Shown here: in pieces, positions 1 to 4,536 of the stretch | How positions within the stretch are numbered: position 1 is the stretch's first letter | Layout: every line of letters begins with the position of its first letter | DNA from: Candidatus Woesearchaeota archaeon | Lineage (GTDB): Archaea; Nanobdellota; Nanobdellia; Woesearchaeales; WAPJ01 | Direction of reading: 5' to 3' | DNA: 7,258 nucleotides | Assembly: GCA_015520785.1 (NCBI GenBank) | Contig: WAPJ01000017.1 | Location: forward strand, 1-7,258 | Made by a program: the position numbers and the translations under genes | The notes under the pieces: generated by a model | Told to the model about the DNA's origin: nothing | The model's input: the letters and a program-made list of their open reading frames with translations, nothing else | Database searches by the model: none

Positions 1-1
1 T

Positions 2-493
2 CAGTATGGCTTGTACGCGTTCACGCCCGGCCCGGATGGCTTTTATCATCTCGCCTATGAGCATCCCCTCACGGGGAGAGAGTATGATATCCCCCTCCGC
101 TATCTCCCCCAGAATCTTACGAGTATTCCCACGAGTGGTTGGCTTTCAGGCCTGCCAGAACCATTCTATATTGCCGTTGACGTGAACACAACTGATGGGG
201 AAGAACTCGGCTATATGCAGCTCGCAGCGGCAGACTTCGCGCGGAAATTAAAAAACCTGTATAATCCGAGCATGCGAGTAGCCTGCACGCCTAGTAGTCA
301 GGCTGATCCCGCCTGTAGTGGGAGACCCGTCTACACGTGTAATGGCAGCATGCCGGGCGTTGCGTTTCATCTCGCCCAGCAGCCCCGCCTCGACCTTCAG
401 GGCGTGTGTGCGAACGTGTATGGCACGCGTGAAAGCCTCCTCATGGCAGAGGAGAAACTCGTCTACATCCTCCTCGGCGTGATCAAGGAGTGA
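2..493 (+). CDS. Hypothetical protein with four cysteines, 5' end outside window
   Basis: The frame is open from the first complete codon at position 2, so the gene is cut by the window edge. A TTG at 11 could serve as a start, but nothing supports it, and the true N-terminus is probably outside. The visible 163 codons have no membrane segment. The C-terminal half has cysteine codons at 284, 314, 338 and 407, spaced about 10, 8 and 23 residues apart, and ends in a helical stretch rich in Leu, Val and Ile before the stop. The cysteine spacing and Gly-Cys-type strands would suit a disulfide-containing exported domain or a metal site; both are inference. The C-terminal part loosely recalls cysteine-bearing conserved proteins of DPANN archaea, but I cannot name a family. 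It ends 4 nt before dtdA and supplies that gene's ribosome binding site, so the two are probably cotranscribed. Confidence 0.75.
   Translation, partial: QYGLYAFTPGPDGFYHLAYEHPLTGREYDIPLRYLPQNLTSIPTSGWLSGLPEPFYIAVDVNTTDGEELGYMQLAAADFARKLKNLYNPSMRVACTPSSQADPACSGRPVYTCNGSMPGVAFHLAQQPRLDLQGVCANVYGTRESLLMAEEKLVYILLGVIKE
485..490 (+). promoter_or_regulatory. Shine-Dalgarno sequence of dtdA
   Basis: AAGGAG lies inside the last codons of the upstream gene, 7 nt before the ATG at 498 and 10 nt before a second ATG at 501. It matches the pyrimidine-rich 3' end expected of archaeal 16S rRNA. Because dtdA is internal to an operon it needs this site, unlike the probably leaderless genes further right. Confidence 0.65.
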
Positions 494-497
494 ATGC

Positions 498-1268
498 ATG
501 ATGCGTCTCGCCCTCAGCCTGGATGATCCCGTCGCGTCACGCCTCGCCACACTCCTCACCGAGGATGATCTTCCTCGCAGGGTTGAGCGTGTCACGTATC
601 ATGGCGAGCCAGTAGAAACCATTCCCCCAGGCACGCGTGAGCCGATCCTGTATGTTTCACGCCATCAAGCCCGGAAGCGTCAGCCTGTTTTCACCGTGCA
701 TAGTCTTGCCATTCCAAGCGAGGATCATCCCACGGGCGGCCTCGTGCCAACAGACGCACACCTCCTCACACGGCTGTACACGTTCCTCTCCAGCATGCTT
801 CGTGAAGAACCCCTCACCACCCCGTTCGGCTCGTATAGCGTAAGCCTGGAAGCATCGCATCACGGCCCCCTCAGCCCGTATGAGAGTATCTTCCTCGAAC
901 TCGGAACGCATGAGGAACACTGGCAGGATGAGGCTGCCATACGCTGGCTGGCGCGCATGCTCACACGCTTCCTCCACTCCTACCAGCCTGGAGCGGAGCG
1001 GGAACGCGTCTTCCTCATCGGTGGGAATCACTACTGTGCGAGCGCTGAGCGCATCCTCCCCCATGCGGATCTCGCAGGATGCCTCCCCAAGCATACCGCC
1101 AGCCTGATCGGCAAGCGCATCCTCACAACGCTTCACGCATGGTATGATCTCATCCTCCTCGACTGGGATGGCCTGCCAGGCGGGGAGAAGCAGCGTCTCG
1201 CAAAGCTCGCAGATGATCTTCATATTAACTGGATGAAGCTTAAAGAATGGCGACGACAGCATGCTTAA
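498..1268 (+). CDS. dtdA: D-aminoacyl-tRNA deacylase, archaeal DTD2 type
   Basis: This enzyme hydrolyses the ester bond between a D-amino acid and tRNA, freeing tRNA for correct charging. The archaeal/plant type (DTD2, GEK1) is a zinc-dependent cytosolic protein unrelated to bacterial DTD. The 256-aa product shows the family blocks in order: the strand leading to Ser54-Arg55-His56; Thr-Val-His at 66-68; a Leu-Glu-Ala-Ser-His-His-Gly block with the two histidines at 121-122; an acidic Glu-Leu-Gly-Thr-His-Glu-Glu block near 133-139; Gly-Gly-Asn-His-Tyr at 175-179; and Asp222-Trp-Asp-Gly-Leu near the C-terminus. The length is slightly below the roughly 270 aa usual for the family. One oddity is that the usual GGGHYAP block reads GGNHYCA here, losing the third glycine and the proline. 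The start at 498 is set by AAGGAG at 485; ATG at 501 is an equally possible start. The stop codon forms part of the dph2 TATA box. Confidence 0.88.
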   Translation: MMRLALSLDDPVASRLATLLTEDDLPRRVERVTYHGEPVETIPPGTREPILYVSRHQARKRQPVFTVHSLAIPSEDHPTGGLVPTDAHLLTRLYTFLSSMLREEPLTTPFGSYSVSLEASHHGPLSPYESIFLELGTHEEHWQDEAAIRWLARMLTRFLHSYQPGAERERVFLIGGNHYCASAERILPHADLAGCLPKHTASLIGKRILTTLHAWYDLILLDWDGLPGGEKQRLAKLADDLHINWMKLKEWRRQHA

Positions 1269-1270
1269 AA
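1263..1270 (+). promoter_or_regulatory. TATA box of dph2, overlapping the dtdA stop codon
   Basis: GCTTAAAA begins 35 nt before the dph2 ATG, which predicts a transcript starting within a few bases of that ATG (leaderless). The TAA stop of dtdA at 1266-1268 is inside the box. The same motif stands 33 nt before the rps12 start. There is no Shine-Dalgarno sequence before 1298; the gap holds a run of seven C at about 1275-1283 instead, which supports leaderless initiation. Confidence 0.6.
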
Positions 1271-1297
1271 GCCACTCCCCCCCACCTTATCGAGTAG

Positions 1298-2014
1298 ATG
1301 GATATCGCGTATATTCCCGTCCGCGTCAAAAACCTCACCATTAGAGAAGAGGTTATCCGCCGCTTCCTCCACAAGCATCCGCCCGAGCACAAGGAGATCC
1401 TCCTCACGGCAACAGCCCAATTCCAGTCCTATCTCGACCAGCTCATCCCCCTCTTCCAATCACTCAACCTCACGCCAATCATCCGCGCGGGGCGGCATAC
1501 ACGCCTACCAGGCCAAGTCCTCGGCTGTGACGCGCCCATCCAGTATGAGGGGAAAGCCCGCAGACCAGCATCAGCCGTGAGAACTGTTTTCTTCCTGGGG
1601 GATGGTGTCTTCCACGTGAAGGAACTCCTCCAGCAGGATGCGGAACGCGTCTACGCCTATCAACCCTTCTCCCGGAGGATGACCCTCTACACGCCCGAGC
1701 TTATCAAGAGGGATGAGCAGCATCGCATGGCAGGCTTGAAAGCCTTTCATGCCGCGGAGCGTGTGGGCGTGATCATCAGCCTCAAGCCCGGCCAACAATA
1801 CTATCGCTTCCTCAACCAGTTGCGGAAAGCCTATCCGGGGAAGAAGTATTATCCCATCGTGTTTGACACGATTGACTTCTCACAATTAGAAAACTTCCCC
1901 TTTGTTCAAGCCTTCGTCAATACGGCCTGTCCACGCCTCATGGATGATTATGACAAGTTCCCCAAACCGGTTGTGAACATCCGTGATCTTCTCGAGGATG
2001 TGGACGTGCAATAA
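1298..2014 (+). CDS. dph2: Dph2-family diphthamide synthase lacking N-terminal domain
   Basis: Archaeal Dph2 is a 4Fe-4S enzyme that cleaves S-adenosylmethionine to a 3-amino-3-carboxypropyl radical and adds it to a histidine of EF-2, the first step of diphthamide synthesis. The 238-aa product matches family domains 2 and 3: a Leu-Leu-Thr-Ala-Thr-Ala-Gln strand at 35-41, Gly-Gln-Val-Leu-Gly-Cys ending at Cys77, a Phe-Leu-Gly-Asp-Gly-Val-Phe-His block near 99-106, Lys-Pro-Gly-Gln at 163-166 and Asn-Thr-Ala-Cys-Pro-Arg with Cys211. These correspond to the second and third cluster cysteines. Typical archaeal Dph2 is about 330-340 aa. The first 85-90 residues, with the Tyr-Gly-Ala-Cys-Asp motif bearing the first cysteine, are absent. 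The start is firm on the 5' side: the codon just before ATG is an in-frame TAG, and a TATA box sits 35 nt upstream. The C-terminal tail is also short. It may need a separately encoded domain 1, or have changed function. Confidence 0.85.
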   Translation: MDIAYIPVRVKNLTIREEVIRRFLHKHPPEHKEILLTATAQFQSYLDQLIPLFQSLNLTPIIRAGRHTRLPGQVLGCDAPIQYEGKARRPASAVRTVFFLGDGVFHVKELLQQDAERVYAYQPFSRRMTLYTPELIKRDEQHRMAGLKAFHAAERVGVIISLKPGQQYYRFLNQLRKAYPGKKYYPIVFDTIDFSQLENFPFVQAFVNTACPRLMDDYDKFPKPVVNIRDLLEDVDVQ

Positions 2015-2018
2015 GATG

Positions 2019-2030
2019 TTTTTTCTTCTT
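2019..2030 (+). terminator. T-rich terminator after dph2
   Basis: Six T followed by C and more T-rich sequence begin 5 nt after the dph2 stop codon. Archaeal RNA polymerase terminates at such tracts without needing a hairpin. The tract runs into the last codon of the convergent gene, and only 14 bp separate the two stop codons. On the minus strand the same stretch is A-rich, so it cannot serve the opposing gene. Confidence 0.6.
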
Positions 2031-2949
2031 ACTCGTACTTTCTCCTTCTCCTATACATGGGGAATCGTTGGGATGTGAGGAGATACTTCCCTTCCGGCCA
2101 GGAGGGTTCGAGATCCTCGAGTCGTGGTGGCTCCTGCTTGAAGGCTTTCCTGAACATCTCCCAGAAGCTGGTCACGTCTTCCACGAGGCTTTCCTCGCGG
2201 ATCGTGAAGCTGAGCGTGAGTTCTACTCTCTGCGGTGGGGCTGCTCCCTGCTCCATGAGGGGTTCAGCCTCTACACTTACCATGCCGTTCCGTGCAGGAT
2301 AATAATACCTTCTCTCATCACAGTCTACGATCGGACCATCCCTGGCAGTGTGAACTTTAACTTCTTTGATGGCAGGAATATACATGTCCCCCTCATGATG
2401 GAGGATGGACATGGCAGGATGCACGTTCCAGTCGAAGCGTGCGCTGACAGGCTGGCCGAGAAGCGTGCGGGGTACTGCCCGTCTCGCCCGGTCAAACCAT
2501 TCTGTATCAAACCCGTACGCGTGGAGGATGTGTTTTACGTTTTCCTTAGGCATGAGGAAGAATGGTCTCTCCAGTGGGTCTGATGCGGTGGAGACCACAC
2601 CATGCCACGTATATATTACACTCTGGGGGATAAGCTGGAATGCTTGTAATGCTTCTTCCCCTTCCTTCTTTCTTATCTGCTCTAGATCGTTGAGGATCAT
2701 TCGCTTCTGATTCCCTAACCCTCTTGCGGGGATGTAGGCTATAGCCCTTTCAAGATCAATCCAGCCATTCTCGCGTGCTCCCGGAAAGATGAGTTCGAGT
2801 CGGGCAGTCTCGCTCGGAGGATACAGGACGCCCTGCACGATCACTTTGAAATACTCTTCTCCTCCGAGGAGATAGACTTCTTCGGGCTTTAAGGGTGAGT
2901 AGAGGGCCTTCAGGATGTCTTCAATCGTTCTCTCCTTAGTGTCTCCCAT
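2029..2949 (-). CDS. Hypothetical protein, 306 aa, no family recognised
   Basis: The reading frame is long, uses codons like its neighbours and has its own promoter, so it is very probably a real gene. I do not recognise the product. It appears soluble, with no signal peptide or membrane helix. The N-terminal 30 residues look helical and acidic. They are followed by mixed strand/helix sequence with a Leu-Gly-Gly-Glu-Glu-Tyr-Phe turn, many aromatic residues (Trp, Tyr, Phe) and a single cysteine in a Val-Asp-Cys-Asp-Glu segment. The C-terminus is strongly basic, with four consecutive arginines in its last eight residues, which could suit nucleic-acid or membrane-surface contact (inference). The ATG at 2949 is chosen; an in-frame GTG at 2955 is nearer the leaderless spacing from the TATA box. 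It converges on dph2 and diverges from the other unrecognised gene at 3196. No minus-strand terminator is visible beyond its stop. Confidence 0.75.
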   Translation of the reverse strand: MGDTKERTIEDILKALYSPLKPEEVYLLGGEEYFKVIVQGVLYPPSETARLELIFPGARENGWIDLERAIAYIPARGLGNQKRMILNDLEQIRKKEGEEALQAFQLIPQSVIYTWHGVVSTASDPLERPFFLMPKENVKHILHAYGFDTEWFDRARRAVPRTLLGQPVSARFDWNVHPAMSILHHEGDMYIPAIKEVKVHTARDGPIVDCDERRYYYPARNGMVSVEAEPLMEQGAAPPQRVELTLSFTIREESLVEDVTSFWEMFRKAFKQEPPRLEDLEPSWPEGKYLLTSQRFPMYRRRRKYE

Positions 2950-2984
2950 TCTCACTACCCTTCATTCCACACTCTCTCTTCTCC

Positions 2985-2992
2985 TTTTAATC
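2985..2992 (-). promoter_or_regulatory. Candidate TATA box for minus-strand gene
   Basis: On the minus strand the sequence reads GATTAAAA, one base different from the GCTTAAAA boxes of dph2 and rps12. It begins 43 nt before the ATG at 2949 and 37 nt before the GTG at 2955, so the transcript would have a leader of only a few to about ten bases. No clear Shine-Dalgarno sequence precedes either start. Confidence 0.45.
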
Positions 2993-3115
2993 ATTCCTCT
3001 TCCTCTTTACTACTTCCCTGAGACGCTCATCCTCCTGAGACTTCTCTTTTCACGCTCTTCTCTGAATGATGAGAAGAAGGATATTCTTTTCTTGAAGGAT
3101 GCTGCATGCTTTTTC

Positions 3116-3134
3116 TTCTTCACCATATGAAGAA
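3116..3134. repeat. Seven-bp inverted repeat upstream of a TATA box
   Basis: TTCTTCA at 3116-3122 and TGAAGAA at 3128-3134 are perfect inverted copies around a 5-nt centre. The repeat ends 13 nt before the TATA box at 3148 in the divergent intergenic region. This is a typical position for a dimeric regulator or an upstream activator. A short repeat like this can also occur by chance in pyrimidine-rich DNA. Confidence 0.4.
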
Positions 3135-3147
3135 TTCAGGGGGAAAT

Positions 3148-3155
3148 GCTTATAA
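3148..3155 (+). promoter_or_regulatory. TATA box of the gene at 3196
   Basis: GCTTATAA is preceded by the purine-rich stretch GGGGGAAA, compatible with a TFB-recognition element. Expected transcription start is near 3180, which leaves a leader of about 14-17 nt before the ATG at 3196. In that leader, TGAGG at 3187-3191 could act as a short Shine-Dalgarno sequence 4 nt before the ATG. This gene would therefore be leadered, unlike rps12 and dph2. Confidence 0.55.
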
Positions 3156-3195
3156 CCTGTAAGCCGAGTAATGCTTCTTCCTCGTGTGAGGCTGC

Positions 3196-3945
3196 ATGCA
3201 GTGGGAATCCTCTCCGAGAAGCATGCCCTCCTCTCAGGGAACGTCTCATGAGGAGGATGGTTTCTCTCCTGCTCCGCATGCGGGGGGCGTGATTACAAGT
3301 AATGGTGCCGTCTTCTACCCGGTGGAACTCCTCTACCCGTTAAGCAGGGTGGTGAACGTCTTCACCCTCCCGGAGGAAACCCTTCAGCGAGGCCCGCCAC
3401 ACCTCACGGATCCTCCTGGCATGTTCACACCCCTCACGGATGATCCTGTCTCTCTCCGTCAGCATCTTGACGACCTTCTCCAGGAAGAAGTAGAAACACT
3501 CTTTCACAAAAATCCCCTACGGGTTGTCCGCGCCCTCCTCTATCCTACGGCAGTCGCGTATCATGCAGGGCAGCGTCTTGAAAGGATGGAATTGATCCAG
3601 CTCTATCAGGACTGGTGGGTGCGTGCACACCAGCTCGTCTACGATCAGCTGAGAAGTATCTCCTCCCAGAAGCCTCCGCGAGACTTTCCTGAATACGCTG
3701 CTCAGGACTCGTCACTTGATCCAAATGGTCTTCTCAACGCTGCCTTCCGTCTCCCGCTCATCCTCCTTGAGGAATGTGCTTTTTATCCTGATCTTTCCCG
3801 TCTCGCTGAGGACGGTCAAACGCTTGCTGGGAGGCTTGCATATTCTAACCTCCCACCAGCATTACAGAAGCTGCACGTTCTAGCACGCCGTCAGGAAGAA
3901 ATCCTCACCCACCACCTCTCCAAAGCATACCTCTCCAAAGCATAA
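3196..3945 (+). CDS. Hypothetical protein, 249 aa, largely helical
   Basis: I do not recognise this protein. The first 35 residues are rich in Ser, Pro, Gly and His and look disordered. The rest, from about residue 80, reads as amphipathic helices with many Leu, Gln, Arg and paired aromatics (Trp-Trp near residue 140), without transmembrane segments or obvious catalytic motifs. There are no metal-ligand clusters; a single cysteine lies in a Leu-Glu-Glu-Cys segment. ATG at 3196 is the first possible start, because an in-frame TGA lies at 3187-3189. Serine codons are unusual for the window: 15 of 19 are TCN, against 4 of 27 in the first 386 codons of the helicase gene. The last codons are a perfect 15-bp tandem duplication. 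No terminator separates it from rps12, so transcripts may continue into that gene. It is divergent from the minus-strand unknown gene. Confidence 0.75.
   Translation: MQWESSPRSMPSSQGTSHEEDGFSPAPHAGGVITSNGAVFYPVELLYPLSRVVNVFTLPEETLQRGPPHLTDPPGMFTPLTDDPVSLRQHLDDLLQEEVETLFHKNPLRVVRALLYPTAVAYHAGQRLERMELIQLYQDWWVRAHQLVYDQLRSISSQKPPRDFPEYAAQDSSLDPNGLLNAAFRLPLILLEECAFYPDLSRLAEDGQTLAGRLAYSNLPPALQKLHVLARRQEEILTHHLSKAYLSKA
3915..3944 (+). repeat. Perfect 15-bp tandem duplication at a gene's 3' end
   Basis: CCTCTCCAAAGCATA occurs at 3915-3929 and again at 3930-3944 without mismatch. It duplicates five residues in frame, giving Leu-Ser-Lys-Ala-Tyr-Leu-Ser-Lys-Ala before the stop. The second copy ends one base before the completed TAA and two bases before the rps12 TATA box. 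Perfect identity suggests a recent slippage or duplication event. Confidence 0.85.
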
Positions 3946-3946
3946 C

Positions 3947-3954
3947 GCTTAAAA
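3947..3954 (+). promoter_or_regulatory. TATA box of rps12, probable leaderless promoter
   Basis: GCTTAAAA, followed by another A, begins 33 nt before the rps12 ATG at 3980. Usual archaeal TATA-to-start spacing puts transcription start at or within a few bases of that ATG. No Shine-Dalgarno sequence lies between. The box begins 2 nt after the stop codon of the upstream gene. Confidence 0.65.
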
Positions 3955-3979
3955 ACACCTTGTGGGTGCCGTTCTGCGT

Positions 3980-4417
3980 ATGGCGAAGAAGCCTCGTGGA
4001 CTCTATGCTGGGAAGAAGCTCAAGCAGCGGCGGAAGCGCTTCCGCTGGAGTGATACGGATTATGTCCGCCGCGTCCTCCGCCTCAAGGAAAAATCAGACC
4101 CCTTGGGTGGTGCAAGCCAGGCGCGTGGCATCGTGCTTGAAAAAGTGGAGCTGGAGGCGAAGCAGCCGAACTCTGCCATGCGGAAGTGTGTCAAGGTCCA
4201 GCTTATCAAGAATGGTCGTGTCGTCACAGCCTTCGCGCCAGGGGATGGTGCGATCAAGCTGATTGACGAGCATGATGAAGTCATCATTGAGAGTATTGGC
4301 GGCCGTCAGGGACGGAGTAAGGGTGATATCCCGGGCGTCCGCTGGCAGGTCATCAAGGTGAATGATCAGAGCCTTGACGCGCTCCTCAAGGGGAAGATTG
4401 AAAAAGCGCGTAAGTAA
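3980..4417 (+). CDS. rps12: Small-subunit ribosomal protein uS12
   Basis: uS12 sits at the decoding centre of the 30S subunit, next to helix 44 and the A-site codon-anticodon pair, and affects accuracy. The 145-aa product is full length for archaea. It has a basic N-terminal extension, the invariant Lys-Gln-Pro-Asn-Ser-Ala loop at 61-66 followed by Arg-Lys-Cys at 68-70, Pro-Gly-Asp-Gly at 87-90, and Gly-Asp-Ile-Pro-Gly-Val-Arg at 115-121, the second decoding-site loop. The ATG at 3980 is chosen over an in-frame GTG at 3962: Met-Ala-Lys-Lys is the normal family start, and the TATA box fits a leaderless message. In most archaea this gene lies in a cluster with uS7 and EF-1A. Here the next gene is a helicase and the preceding one is unrecognised, so it appears to be transcribed alone or with its upstream neighbour. 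Confidence 0.97.
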   Translation: MAKKPRGLYAGKKLKQRRKRFRWSDTDYVRRVLRLKEKSDPLGGASQARGIVLEKVELEAKQPNSAMRKCVKVQLIKNGRVVTAFAPGDGAIKLIDEHDEVIIESIGGRQGRSKGDIPGVRWQVIKVNDQSLDALLKGKIEKARK

Positions 4418-4422
4418 AACGT

Positions 4423-4484
4423 TTCATTCCATCCCTCTTCTCCTCTCCTTCTTCTTCCACCCCCTCATTATCTCTCTTCTCCCT
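4423..4484 (+). terminator. Pyrimidine-rich tract after rps12
   Basis: Almost every base here is C or T, with several CTTCT and TCTC runs, beginning a few bases after the rps12 stop. Archaeal terminators are T-rich. This tract lacks a long uninterrupted T run, so termination may be partial. No gene, hairpin or RNA is apparent in the gap. Confidence 0.35.
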
Positions 4485-4502
4485 AAGGGGGATCATGATG
4501 AT

Positions 4503-4511
4503 CATGAAAAG
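4503..4511 (+). promoter_or_regulatory. Candidate TATA box for the helicase gene
   Basis: CATGAAAAG places its run of four A 30 nt before the ATG at 4537; the corresponding distances are 29 nt for rps12 and 31 nt for dph2. This supports a leaderless start at 4537 rather than at the in-frame ATG at 4522, which also lacks a Shine-Dalgarno sequence. The box departs from GCTTAAAA, so the assignment is tentative. Confidence 0.35.
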
Positions 4512-4536
4512 AGTATGCTGAATGGTGTCATCACGC

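Noticed and set aside
657..1262. A 201-codon minus-strand frame inside dtdA
   Set aside because: dtdA on the plus strand carries the family motifs, and this frame is only its antisense shadow.
2068..2583. A 171-codon plus-strand frame opposite the minus-strand unknown gene
   Set aside because: The minus frame is longer, has a candidate promoter and codon use like its neighbours. The plus frame has no start signals and lies downstream of a terminator.
3017..3041. CCTGAGAC occurring twice, 17 nt apart
   Set aside because: Only two short copies exist, in compositionally biased DNA. There is no array, so neither CRISPR nor an iteron set is supported.
3062..3072. CTGA followed by ATGATGA, resembling D' and C' boxes of a C/D guide RNA
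   Set aside because: No second C box and D box at the required spacing flank it, so a complete C/D RNA cannot be assembled.
2915..3130. A 71-codon hydrophobic open frame on the plus strand
   Set aside because: It overlaps the start of the minus-strand gene, has no promoter or Shine-Dalgarno sequence, and its Leu/Phe-rich composition follows from the pyrimidine-rich intergenic DNA.
3192..3201. Ten-bp palindrome CTGCATGCAG over the start codon at 3196
   Set aside because: GCATGC-type strings recur in the window, and the palindrome has no loop or flanking structure, so chance is the simplest explanation.
3962..3979. Upstream GTG start extending uS12 by six residues
   Set aside because: Met-Ala-Lys-Lys at 3980 is the expected uS12 N-terminus and fits the TATA spacing; the GTG would lie too close to the TATA box to be transcribed.
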